NCBI GenBank assembly: GCA_947491945.1
Contig: CANLLN010000004.1
Location: 62,001-126,000, forward strand
Length of the DNA stretch: 64,000 nucleotides
Direction of reading: 5' to 3'
Origin: an uncultured Carboxylicivirga sp.
Lineage (GTDB): Bacteria > Bacteroidota > Bacteroidia > Bacteroidales > Marinilabiliaceae
The notes under the pieces were generated by a model. The model ran no database searches. It saw nothing but the letters and a program-made list of their open reading frames with translations, and was not told the origin of the DNA. This document shows, in pieces, positions 8,588 to 16,451 of the stretch (positions are counted from its first letter, which is position 1; the number at the start of each line of letters is the position of its first letter). Both the position numbers and the translations under genes were made by a program.

Positions 8588-9481
8588 TTAAAGGCGCTTA
8601 CTTTCGTTCAGATGGGGACTGGGCACGTGAATGGTGTGCTCTATGATATGATCCAGTTGCTTGATAAAGCGATCCTTATCACGGTTTAGTCCGCCTTTAA
8701 AAACCAAATAGTTAGAGGCATGGTCACTCCTGAATACGGTTTGCTCCAGTTCGAGCTTACTCAGAAGCAGCCGCATCTCCTTGAGCATTTCTAGCTGCGA
8801 TAAAGGTTCAAAATTGGCATTTACCCGTGCTCTAAAGTGCTCATATCCATACGGGAAAGAGATCACCAGCAAGGCCAGTATGTCGGGCTGTATCTTGTTT
8901 AATAAGGCGGCCGACGAAAGGGCATGATTCAATGTGTGTTGCTTGCCACCCAGCCCATTCAAAATCATTACCGATAGCCTAAAGCCTGCCGCTTTGGCTT
9001 TGATGCACGCCTTGGCTTGTATCTCTGCTGATACACCTTTGTTCATGAGTTTTAGCACTGCATCATCGCCTGACTCCAAGCCGATGTATAGTAGATCTAG
9101 TCCGGTGGCTTTAATTTCATTAAGTTGTTCGGGCGAGAAACGCATTAATTCACGCGAGGAAGCGTAAGTAGAGATGCGTTGTAGGGCCGGAAAACCTTCC
9201 TTGATGAGCTTAATAGCCTTTAGCATGGTGTGGTAATCAACTGTAAAGAGATCGCCATCGCCAATAAAAACCCGCTTGGTGGCAGGATACATACCGGATA
9301 AAAGAATGATCTCCTTCTTGATGGTACTCAATGATTTAACAGAATACGACTTGCTGGTGTACATTTCGCAAAAGTTACACTGATTCCATTTGCAGCCATG
9401 CGTGATCTGCAAAATAACTGAATTCGCCTCCGAAGGGGGGCGGAATACGGGTTCGTTATAAACTAAAAAAGACTCGTTCAT
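8588..9481 (-). CDS. Radical SAM protein with CX4CX2C cluster motif
   Basis: 297 residues from the ATG at 9481. A longer frame to 9520 is possible, but a -7 box lies between the two starts, favouring the shorter form. The SAM-cleaving cluster motif is C-KWNQ-C-NF-C, that is CX4CX2C rather than the standard CX3CX2C; this variant is known in a group of uncharacterised radical SAM proteins with similar THGC-x-W-N-x-C-x-F-C sequences. A downstream GDGDLFTVDY, LYIGLESGDD and NGLGG follow the usual barrel landmarks. There is no B12-binding domain or clear auxiliary cluster. The reaction is unknown. Convergent with the MFS gene. Confidence 0.82.
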   Translation of the reverse strand: MNESFLVYNEPVFRPPSEANSVILQITHGCKWNQCNFCEMYTSKSYSVKSLSTIKKEIILLSGMYPATKRVFIGDGDLFTVDYHTMLKAIKLIKEGFPALQRISTYASSRELMRFSPEQLNEIKATGLDLLYIGLESGDDAVLKLMNKGVSAEIQAKACIKAKAAGFRLSVMILNGLGGKQHTLNHALSSAALLNKIQPDILALLVISFPYGYEHFRARVNANFEPLSQLEMLKEMRLLLSKLELEQTVFRSDHASNYLVFKGGLNRDKDRFIKQLDHIIEHTIHVPSPHLNESKRL

Positions 9482-9860
9482 CAGTACAAAAGTAATAAAA
9501 CAAAGGCGATAAAGGAGCACGTTTTTATGGGCTCGTCCTTTTTAACTTGGGTTGGTGAACAGATACGGCAAAATAGATGCTTCGAAGTCCTTTAGAGTCA
9601 GCTCACAATTTTTATTTAGCAAGGCACAATGATTTCACAATTTTTTCAAAAAAGAAGATGAAGCAGTTAATTTGTCCTTCAATGTTTAAAATTGAAACTC
9701 TCGCTTATTTTGAGCATTTAGTTTACCTAAACTCTTAATCAAACCTTGAATTCCCATGCTTTCTCAGTTGGTAAAGTTTCGTGTTTGATTGAGCGCAATA
9801 ATAAATATCCGTTTTTTACTGGGTAACCGTTATGCTTCAGTATGCTTTAAATGAGTTATA
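9482..9860. other. Intergenic region upstream of the radical SAM gene
   Basis: 379 bp, AT-rich, between two minus-strand genes. It contains TACTTTTG (minus strand, 9487-9494) directly before the radical SAM start; otherwise I see no gene, RNA or repeat. Confidence 0.6.
9487..9494 (-). promoter_or_regulatory. Possible -7 box abutting the radical SAM start
   Basis: TACTTTTG on the minus strand matches TAnnTTTG, but it ends only 5 bp before the chosen ATG, so a transcript from it would have almost no leader. Confidence 0.35.
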
Positions 9861-10706
9861 TTACTTAGTATTCAATGCGCCTCCCCGTTTTCGCTCGTGC
9901 AAAATGCCATCGGTCGAGGCGGCAGCCTTTACTTTTTCTATCTCATCTTTAATGTGTTGAATTTCTTTCAGTACAAAAGAAATTTCATAGCCGTCGCGGA
10001 TGGCTTCTTTGTCGAATTTCTCCATGACGATGTAGTAGTATTTTTTACCGCGAAACTGCACTTTCAGTGACTGGTCGGCATTGCTGGCAATAAAATCGAT
10101 GACCCCATTGTCTTTGCCATCTTTAAAATTAATTACCTCCCAATGGTTTTCGCCGTCTTCGAAATGGCGGTTGTTAAAACCATCCTCAGGTACTACTTCA
10201 CTTAAGACATTGTTACCGCTAAAATATACTTTTATTTGATCGTGATAAATGCGCTCGGTGCCGGTATAACGACTTGATATATAAAAGTTACCCTCCAAAT
10301 CAAGGTGAGCCCGCAAGTAGGTGCGTGCATAGGAGTTCTCGGGTTTCTGACGCTTATGAATCAGGATCTTTTTCTTGCCGTAATCATCCGAGATAATAAA
10401 ATTTTTCATTAGCGGATTTAACTCGGCTTCTTTTAGGTGAAGCATGCTATCGAGGAAGGCCATGCTTTGCTTTTGTTCTTCTATGCGAATCTGTCGCAGC
10501 AGATCCTGCCCCCTTGTGATAAACTCAATTTGACCAGGATAGAGCTCTTCTATGGAGTCGATTTCCAGCTTCGCATCATTAAATTTTTTACCGGCAAACA
10601 GTTGCTCGGCTCTTTCAAGTTTTTCCCGAGCCAATTCTTCTTTGTTGGGGCCACAAGCTGTTGCTGTGAAAATGATTAAGGTTGTAAAAACAAGTAGTGC
10701 CTTCAT
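9861..10706 (-). CDS. Predicted lipoprotein, function unknown
   Basis: 281 residues. The N-terminus MKALLVFTTLIIFTATAC is a lipoprotein signal peptide with Cys18 as the lipidation site. Residues about 20-95 are highly charged and alpha-helical (KEELAREKLERAEQLFAGKKFNDAK, a TPR-like helix pair, then a coiled-coil-like stretch), and the remainder is mixed beta (residues about 110-240), ending in another charged helix. I do not recognise a named family for the C-terminal part. It stands alone, with a good -7 box just upstream. An envelope role is likely from the lipid anchor only. Confidence 0.7.
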   Translation of the reverse strand: MKALLVFTTLIIFTATACGPNKEELAREKLERAEQLFAGKKFNDAKLEIDSIEELYPGQIEFITRGQDLLRQIRIEEQKQSMAFLDSMLHLKEAELNPLMKNFIISDDYGKKKILIHKRQKPENSYARTYLRAHLDLEGNFYISSRYTGTERIYHDQIKVYFSGNNVLSEVVPEDGFNNRHFEDGENHWEVINFKDGKDNGVIDFIASNADQSLKVQFRGKKYYYIVMEKFDKEAIRDGYEISFVLKEIQHIKDEIEKVKAAASTDGILHERKRGGALNTK

Positions 10707-10726
10707 TGTAATTAGTATTTGCTACT

Positions 10727-10734
10727 CAAAAATA
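10727..10734 (-). promoter_or_regulatory. -7 box for the lipoprotein gene
   Basis: TATTTTTG on the minus strand, 20 bp before the start codon at 10706. No clear -33 TTTG is present at the right distance. Confidence 0.5.
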
Positions 10735-10914
10735 AGAAGAAATTTTGAGCTTATCGCACGATGAAGGCTACTACACTAAAGACACAAGCTATACTTTGGG
10801 TAGTTGATAACAGTAATGCAGCTGAGTTTCGTAGAGGGTACCAAAGCTATTTGGGTCTATTTTCCCAAAGTCGCCTGTGTTTCGCGTTGTTTGTAACGGG
10901 TGTTTAATGTAAAG

Positions 10915-11235
10915 TCAATTGAGTAGCTCCAGATCTTTTACGGTAACGTGGGTAGATGCTTTAATGCTGCCATCTTTCGACTGATAACCCTCGCTGCCGG
11001 GTATTCCCTCAATCAGTACTTTTTTGCCTTTTTTCAGGAACTCAGCGATTTTTGTGCTCTGGTTTTCGTTACGCCACATCGTGGCTCTGATCCACTCAGT
11101 GCGCTCTACCTTTTCGCCCTTGGAGTTTTTGTAATCCATGGAAACGGCCACATCAAAATTGATGGCTTTTCGGTTTCCCACATCTTTTATTTTGGCATCG
11201 TTGCCTACTGTGCCATTTAAAAATAATTTTAACAT
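10915..11235 (-). CDS. ssb: Single-stranded DNA-binding protein, short form without acidic tip
   Basis: 106 residues, an OB-fold SSB: MLKLFLNGTVGNDAKIKDV, NFDVAVSMDYKNSKGEKVERTEWIRATMWR and the KKGKKVLIEGIPGSEGY segment are all family-typical. Full-length bacterial SSBs are usually around 140-180 residues and end in an acidic DDIPF-like tip; this protein stops at TVKDLELLN, right after the OB fold, and lacks both linker and tip. It therefore probably is an accessory SSB rather than the main replication one. It is single, flanked by intergenic DNA on both sides. Confidence 0.88.
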   Translation of the reverse strand: MLKLFLNGTVGNDAKIKDVGNRKAINFDVAVSMDYKNSKGEKVERTEWIRATMWRNENQSTKIAEFLKKGKKVLIEGIPGSEGYQSKDGSIKASTHVTVKDLELLN

Positions 11236-11374
11236 CTTTCTCAGATTTAATTAGGAATAATATTTCCAATAAAGTTACTGAGTGCTGTAATTAAAGTCAA
11301 CTAAATGAGGATGTTGATTGGTGATAATCAGTGTTGTAGTGAAGGTGGCTTTTCTATTGGGCCTTACTCCAATG

Positions 11375-11422
11375 CTTATCGGATGACAGCGTAGACAACT
11401 GATCATTTTGTCATTCGATAAG
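11375..11422. repeat. Inverted repeat, 14-bp arms
   Basis: CTTATCGGATGACA (11375-11388) pairs with TGTCATTCGATAAG (11409-11422), one G-T mismatch, 20-nt spacer. No T run follows on either strand, so it is not a standard terminator. Confidence 0.75.
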
Positions 11423-11481
11423 GCTCAAGAATACATTCGACGTATAGTAGTATGTTTTGAAAGCTTCCTATTAATAAGCTC

Positions 11482-11534
11482 TTTACGGAGCGGTTCATAG
11501 ATAAGTGCCTTATAATAGAGAACCGTTCCGTAAA
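11482..11534. repeat. Inverted repeat, 15-bp arms
   Basis: TTTACGGAGCGGTTC (11482-11496) pairs with GAACCGTTCCGTAAA (11520-11534), one G-T mismatch, 23-nt spacer. It lies 17 bp past the rlmN stop codon and has no T run. The sequence is unrelated to the neighbouring inverted repeat. Confidence 0.75.
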
Positions 11535-11551
11535 ATATCATGAAGGCTCTA

Positions 11552-12595
11552 CTAATGATCCTTTTGTCCTTCTTCGGCTATTAGTTTTTTTGTAGACAGC
11601 AGACCGCAGGCCGCGTAAATGTCTTCACCACGCGATTTGCGGATGGTGGTGGTAATCCCTTTCTGCGATAGCTTGTCGCGGAACATTTCCATGGTCTTGT
11701 AGTCGCTGCCCTGCAGAGGTGAGTTGGGTATGGGATGAAAATGAATCAGGTTAACACGGCATTTTATGCCATTGAGCAATTGTAACATCCCTTTAACGTG
11801 CTGTGGGCTATCGTTCACGCCTTTAAACATGATGTATTCGAAGGATATGCGACGCTGGCGGCCAAAATCATAATCTTTCAGTGCGGCTACTACTTTTTCG
11901 GCCGTGTACACATTTTCGATGGGCATTAACTGTTTTCGCTCTTCATTAAAGGGCGAGTGCAGGCTGATGGCAAGGTGGGCTTCTGACTCTTCGATGAAGC
12001 GGCGCATGGCAGGTACTACGCCAATGGTGGATACATTGATACGTCGCGGACTCCAGCCATAACCCCAGTCGGAGGTGATGATTTCCAGACTTTTCATCAC
12101 ATTATCGATGTTATCCATGGGTTCGCCCATGCCCATGTACACCAGGTTGGTCAAGGTATCACGTTCAGGCAGACTGGCAATTTGATTTAGAATTTCGCCG
12201 GTGCTCAGGTTTTTCTGAAAGCCTTGTCGTGCAGTCATGCAGAAGAGACAGCCCATTTTGCAACCCACCTGCGATGATAAGCACAGTGTATTGCGCTTCT
12301 CTTCGGGCAGATAGGCTGCCTCGATAAATTGTTTGTCGTTGGTCTGAAACAGGTATTTTTTGGTGCCATCCACCGATTCCTGATAAGATTGGGGCGGCGT
12401 TAAGCCCATTTCATATTTTTCATTGAGCAGTATGCGGGCTTTTTTCGATAGGTTGCTCATCTCATCAATGGTGCTCACATGTTTTTGATACAGCCAGTTG
12501 GCTATCTGCTTGGCTGTGAAGGCCGGTAGCCCCAATTCACTCACAACCGTTTTTAACTCACTGAGTGTTTTCCCGTATAATGCCGCTTTGCTCAT
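11552..12595 (-). CDS. rlmN: Dual-specificity 23S rRNA A2503 / tRNA A37 C2-methyltransferase
   Basis: 347 residues, typical for RlmN. This radical SAM enzyme adds a methyl group to C2 of adenine 2503 in 23S rRNA (and of A37 in some tRNAs) using a methyl-cysteine intermediate. The cluster motif is CKMGCLFC (Cys112, Cys116, Cys119); the preceding TLCLSSQVGC, the GMGEPM motif and the resolving-Cys segment YAACGLL near the C-terminus are all present. The gene starts 2 bp after the stop of the ferredoxin reductase gene, so the two are co-transcribed, which fits its need for a low-potential electron donor. Confidence 0.95.
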   Translation of the reverse strand: MSKAALYGKTLSELKTVVSELGLPAFTAKQIANWLYQKHVSTIDEMSNLSKKARILLNEKYEMGLTPPQSYQESVDGTKKYLFQTNDKQFIEAAYLPEEKRNTLCLSSQVGCKMGCLFCMTARQGFQKNLSTGEILNQIASLPERDTLTNLVYMGMGEPMDNIDNVMKSLEIITSDWGYGWSPRRINVSTIGVVPAMRRFIEESEAHLAISLHSPFNEERKQLMPIENVYTAEKVVAALKDYDFGRQRRISFEYIMFKGVNDSPQHVKGMLQLLNGIKCRVNLIHFHPIPNSPLQGSDYKTMEMFRDKLSQKGITTTIRKSRGEDIYAACGLLSTKKLIAEEGQKDH

Positions 12596-12597
12596 CT

Positions 12598-13263
12598 CTA
12601 AAAATATATTTCAGCTACAATGTTATCAAATGGTACGCCCCGGGCAATTAATATCTCCCGCACATCAATCACCATCTCTGAACCACCGCAAAGATAGTAT
12701 TTATTATTGGTCGGTAGGTTTTCAGCCGTCTGCAGATAATTGGTGAGGCGACCGCTGTTTACTTTCTCACTGCTTTCTGTGGTGCAGAAACGCAGGTAGT
12801 TCTCGCCCAGCTCTTGCTCAAAATAGTCTTGAAAGTAAAATTTATCAAGGGTGCGTGCGCCGTGCAGCAAGGTTATATCATTGGCCATGCCTGATTTGGC
12901 CAGGGCAATAAACGGAGCGATGCCGGTGCCTGTGGCAATCCAGGTAGCGGGTTTTTCCTGGCACAAAAACTTGCCGAAAGGATCCGATCTGTAAACCGTT
13001 TGGCCAGCTTCTATCTGCGACAGGGGAGGTGTTAGTTCTCCCATGGGTTTCACATCAAATAATATGCTCAAATAAGGATCATTTTGTCCGGAGGCTATGG
13101 AGTAGAGGCGAGGCTCATCATCGGTATGCAAGGCCAGCGCGATTACTTGTCCGGCCTGAAAATTAAAGTTACGTTCCAGTTTAATGCAGTGTACGCCATC
13201 GTTTAGCACGGTGTTGCTGATTACTTTAGTGGCTTTTAATGTTCTGCGTTTTTGCGTCTTCAT
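12598..13263 (-). CDS. FAD-dependent ferredoxin/flavodoxin-NADP+ reductase
   Basis: 221 residues. FAD-binding beta barrel (about 10-100) with the RLYSIAS motif that contacts the flavin, then an NAD(P)-binding half with GTGIAPFIALAKSG, LLHGARTLDKFYFQDYF and YLCGGSEMVIDV. It lacks an Fe-S domain, so it needs a separate ferredoxin or flavodoxin partner. The stop codon is 2 bp before rlmN. In other bacteria flavodoxin and its reductase feed electrons to radical SAM enzymes, so a role in supplying RlmN is a reasonable inference. Confidence 0.85.
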   Translation of the reverse strand: MKTQKRRTLKATKVISNTVLNDGVHCIKLERNFNFQAGQVIALALHTDDEPRLYSIASGQNDPYLSILFDVKPMGELTPPLSQIEAGQTVYRSDPFGKFLCQEKPATWIATGTGIAPFIALAKSGMANDITLLHGARTLDKFYFQDYFEQELGENYLRFCTTESSEKVNSGRLTNYLQTAENLPTNNKYYLCGGSEMVIDVREILIARGVPFDNIVAEIYF

Positions 13264-13313
13264 TGTATTGGTTTTGTATGAAACATCGCTTGCTGATGAT
13301 TGTTTGCCATGCC

Positions 13314-13350
13314 ACGAAAAAACAAAGGCAACCCTTGTCAGAGTTGCCTT
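13314..13350 (-). terminator. Intrinsic terminator of gpmI
   Basis: On the minus strand, AAGGCAAC pairs with GTTGCCTT around a 10-nt loop and is followed by TGTTTTTT. It lies 26 bp past the gpmI stop. Confidence 0.85.
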
Positions 13351-13375
13351 GTTTCAAATTAATATGCTTGTCTGC

Positions 13376-14905
13376 TTATTTCAGTTCGATCAATGCTTCA
13401 CCCGTCATATCAGCGGGTTTTTCAACATCCATTAAACGCAACAATGAAGGGGCTACATCGGCCAGGATACCATCTTTTACGGTTCCTTCACGCTCTGTTA
13501 CCCAAATAAACGGAACCGGGTTAAGAGAGTGTGCCGTGTTGGGCGATCCATCTGCATTAATGGCATTATCTGCATTTCCGTGGTCGGCAATAATAATGGC
13601 TTCGTAACCGTTGGCCTTGGCCGCTTCAACAGTTGCCTCCAGGCACTCATCAACCGCCTTTACCGCTTTCATAATGGCATCGTACTCGCCGGTGTGTCCC
13701 ACCATATCGCCATTGGCATAGTTAAGTGCGATAAAATCATATTTGTTCTGATTCAGTTCAGCCACGATCTTATCTTTCACCTCATAGGCGCTCATCTCGG
13801 GTTGTAAGTCATAGGTAGCTACCTTGGGTGAGTTCACCAGAATGCGGTCTTCGCCTTCGTAAACGGCTTCGCGACCCCCGGAGAAGAAGAAGGTAACGTG
13901 TGCATATTTTTCAGTTTCGGCAATGCGCAGCTGCTTAAGGCCGTTGTTGGCCACCACCTCACCAATAGTATTGGATACATTATCCTTGTCAAATAATATG
14001 TGCATGCCTTTGAAAGTGGCATCGTAAGGTGTCATGGTGCAGTAATGCAAAGGAATGGTGTGCATACCTTCTTCGGGCATATCCTGCTGTGTTAGCACCT
14101 GCGTGATTTCGCGGGCACGGTCGTTGCGGAAGTTAAAGAATACCACCACATCGCCCTCCTGAATGGTGCCTACCTGCTTGCCATTGGCATCAACATGGCT
14201 GATGGCCTTGATGAATTCGTCAGTTACCCCTTCGTTGTAAGATGCCTCAATGGCAGAAAGTACGTCGGTAGTAGCGGTGCCGGTGCCTTTTACCATTAGG
14301 TCATAGGCTTCTTTTACACGCTCCCAGCGCTTATCGCGATCCATGGCGTAGTAGCGACCAATTACTGATGCCACCTGACCACCTGACTGCTTCATGTGTT
14401 CAAGTAACTCTCCCATAAAGCCTTTCCCGCTCTTGGGGTCGGTGTCGCGTCCGTCCATAAAAGCATGCACAAAGGCACGCTCTTCAATGCCATATTCTTT
14501 AGCGATGTCCAGCAATTTATACAGGTGCTCCTGGCTGGAGTGAACGCCACCTTTAGAGAGCAAGCCCAGGAAGTGAATGTTTTTACCGTTTTCTTTGGCA
14601 TAAGAATAGGCCTTAACCACTTCGGGGTTTTGAGCGATGCTGCCATCTGCACAGGCACGGTTAATCTTAACCAAATCCTGATAAACAACACGTCCGGCAC
14701 CAATATTCAGGTGTCCCACCTCACTATTTCCCATTTGACCGTCGGGCAATCCTACGTTCTCACCCGAAGCTTGCAGCTTTGAGTTAGGGTAATTTTTTAC
14801 GAGGCTATCAAAATAGGGTGTTTCACCGGTGAAGATACCGTCTGCCTTAGAGTGATCTCCGTATCCCCATCCATCGAGGATAATCAAAATCGTTTTCTTG
14901 CTCAT
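13376..14905 (-). CDS. gpmI: 2,3-bisphosphoglycerate-independent phosphoglycerate mutase
   Basis: 509 residues, the normal length for the manganese-dependent family. It interconverts 3- and 2-phosphoglycerate in glycolysis and gluconeogenesis. N-terminal metal motif [10 protein letters not shown], the active-site serine in [17 protein letters not shown], the catalytic insert with [14 protein letters not shown] and DRDKRWERV, and C-terminal metal ligands [12 protein letters not shown] and [10 protein letters not shown] are all intact. It is monocistronic, with a promoter and its own terminator. Confidence 0.96.
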   Translation of the reverse strand: MSKKTILIILDGWGYGDHSKADGIFTGETPYFDSLVKNYPNSKLQASGENVGLPDGQMGNSEVGHLNIGAGRVVYQDLVKINRACADGSIAQNPEVVKAYSYAKENGKNIHFLGLLSKGGVHSSQEHLYKLLDIAKEYGIEERAFVHAFMDGRDTDPKSGKGFMGELLEHMKQSGGQVASVIGRYYAMDRDKRWERVKEAYDLMVKGTGTATTDVLSAIEASYNEGVTDEFIKAISHVDANGKQVGTIQEGDVVVFFNFRNDRAREITQVLTQQDMPEEGMHTIPLHYCTMTPYDATFKGMHILFDKDNVSNTIGEVVANNGLKQLRIAETEKYAHVTFFFSGGREAVYEGEDRILVNSPKVATYDLQPEMSAYEVKDKIVAELNQNKYDFIALNYANGDMVGHTGEYDAIMKAVKAVDECLEATVEAAKANGYEAIIIADHGNADNAINADGSPNTAHSLNPVPFIWVTEREGTVKDGILADVAPSLLRLMDVEKPADMTGEALIELK

Positions 14906-14961
14906 CTGATAATATTTTAAACTTTTGTGTATTGACTCAATTATGGTCTGTTAAAACGGCG

Positions 14962-14969
14962 CAAAAATA
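14962..14969 (-). promoter_or_regulatory. -7 box for gpmI
   Basis: TATTTTTG on the minus strand, 56 bp before the gpmI start codon. Confidence 0.5.
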
Positions 14970-15144
14970 ACTAATTTAACAGGAAATGAAAAGGAATGAC
15001 TGCGTCGTCTGACCTTATTCAACTATCTAAAAGTAAACAAGCAATGGCTCGTATGGTTTATGGGGCATAAAGTGAGAAACGTTAAAAAAGTCTAATGTTA
15101 ACAAGGCTTCGTGCCAAAGTGAGGCGAAACGGCTCTTTGGTTTA

Positions 15145-16446
15145 TTACTTACCCGGTGTGGGTACCGACTTGTCTATGTCTATGTCACCCATCACAAAGT
15201 GCTTTGGCCCTAGCTTCAGGTCACTGTTGAGCATTTCGTCCCAACTGACTGTTTTACCACTGTAGGCCGATACACGTCCCATGATTGCAGTTAAGGTGGC
15301 TTCGGCAATATGCTTGGTTTCGTTGATGGGTTTTTTGTTGCGTATAGCACTTACCAGATCGATGTGTTCCTGAGTAAAGGCGCGCCAGAAGAAGTGCCAA
15401 CGATCTTTTTCCTGTGCTTCCGTCAGTGGATATTTCCATCTCACCTCACCCTGCGGATTGAAGATGGTGTTTTCGCAATTGGTGTAGCCATTGGTGCCCC
15501 GCAAATGGTCGCTCACATTGGTGTCGCACCCGTTAATCTGACGGCACATACTGTGTACATGCACCCGGTTGGGATACACATAATCTACGCTGAAATTATC
15601 GTATTGATCGCCCGTTGTTCGTCGTTGCCGGCTGCCAAAACCCGTTGCTTTTTCGGGTGTTGCGCCAATGTACCAGTTCATCAGATCCAGATTGTGAATA
15701 TGCTGCTCTACAATGTGATCGCCCGATAGCCAACACCAATTGACCCAATTGCGCAGCATGGCTTCCATTTCGCTCCATTCAGCATGGGGATTTACATGCC
15801 ATAGCTTGCCTTGGTTATAATAGCAGTTGCCTGCGGTAATTTCGCCAATGGCTCCTTGCTGTATTTTTTGATAGGTGGCCAGATAATCTTCCTGGTGCCG
15901 CTTGATGGTGCCGGTAACTACCGATAGTCCCATCTCCTGCGAGCGTATGCCGTTAATGAGGATGCTACGCACACCGGCAGGATCAACAGCTATGGGTTTT
16001 TCCATAAAAATATGCTTACCGGCTTTCACCGCTGCTTCAAAGTGCTGTGGCCTGAAAAAGGGAGGTGTCGCCATTAGCACAATATCAACGCCTGCATCAA
16101 TCACTTTTTCATAAGCATCAAAGCCCACAAAGCATTTCTCTGAATCGATCTCAATACCCCTTTCTTTTTTCAGGTTGGTGCGGCAGTTCTGTAGTTTATC
16201 CTCAAACACATCGCCCAGAGCCACCAGTTCCAGTGAAGGTCCGGCATCCAGAAAATTTATGGCAGCGCCTGTTCCCCTCGCACCACAGCCAATAAGTCCG
16301 GCCTTCAGTACAGGGCCATCGGGTGCCGATGAGGGCAGGGGCGTTGCCCGGTTAGATTGACGACAGCTGAGGGCGCCGGCAGCCAGGCTAAATCCGGTGG
16401 CCAGCAGACCTTTATTGATAAAATCGCGACGATTATGCTTGTTCAT
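15145..16446 (-). CDS. TAT-exported Gfo/Idh/MocA-family oxidoreductase
   Basis: 433 residues. The N-terminus NRRDFINKGLLATGFSLAAGALSC is a twin-arginine signal, so the protein is folded with its cofactor before export. A Rossmann fold follows (LKAGLIGCGARGTGAA), with the family's MEKPIAVDP motif and a substrate domain with EQHIHNLDLMNWY. Members use NAD(P) to oxidise or reduce sugars, polyols and related compounds; TAT-exported ones are common in Bacteroidota and Planctomycetes and may act on polysaccharide-derived sugars. The substrate is unknown. The gene starts 5 bp after the stop of the cytochrome-FGE fusion, an arrangement that suggests a joint periplasmic task. Confidence 0.88.
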   Translation of the reverse strand: MNKHNRRDFINKGLLATGFSLAAGALSCRQSNRATPLPSSAPDGPVLKAGLIGCGARGTGAAINFLDAGPSLELVALGDVFEDKLQNCRTNLKKERGIEIDSEKCFVGFDAYEKVIDAGVDIVLMATPPFFRPQHFEAAVKAGKHIFMEKPIAVDPAGVRSILINGIRSQEMGLSVVTGTIKRHQEDYLATYQKIQQGAIGEITAGNCYYNQGKLWHVNPHAEWSEMEAMLRNWVNWCWLSGDHIVEQHIHNLDLMNWYIGATPEKATGFGSRQRRTTGDQYDNFSVDYVYPNRVHVHSMCRQINGCDTNVSDHLRGTNGYTNCENTIFNPQGEVRWKYPLTEAQEKDRWHFFWRAFTQEHIDLVSAIRNKKPINETKHIAEATLTAIMGRVSAYSGKTVSWDEMLNSDLKLGPKHFVMGDIDIDKSVPTPGK

Positions 16447-16451
16447 AATGA

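Larger units (their letters stand above)
11236..11551. other. Intergenic region with two long-armed inverted repeats
   Basis: 316 bp between rlmN and ssb, both on the minus strand. No coding frame stands out. It holds two separate inverted repeats (11375-11422 and 11482-11534) that would fold into long hairpins downstream of rlmN. The ssb promoter should also lie here; only a one-mismatch -7 box (TAACTTTA, minus strand, 11270-11277) is visible. Confidence 0.6.

Noticed and set aside
15112-15138. CCAAAG...CTTTGG inverted repeat after the Gfo/Idh gene, considered as terminator
   Set aside because: Short arms, long loop and no T run on the relevant strand.
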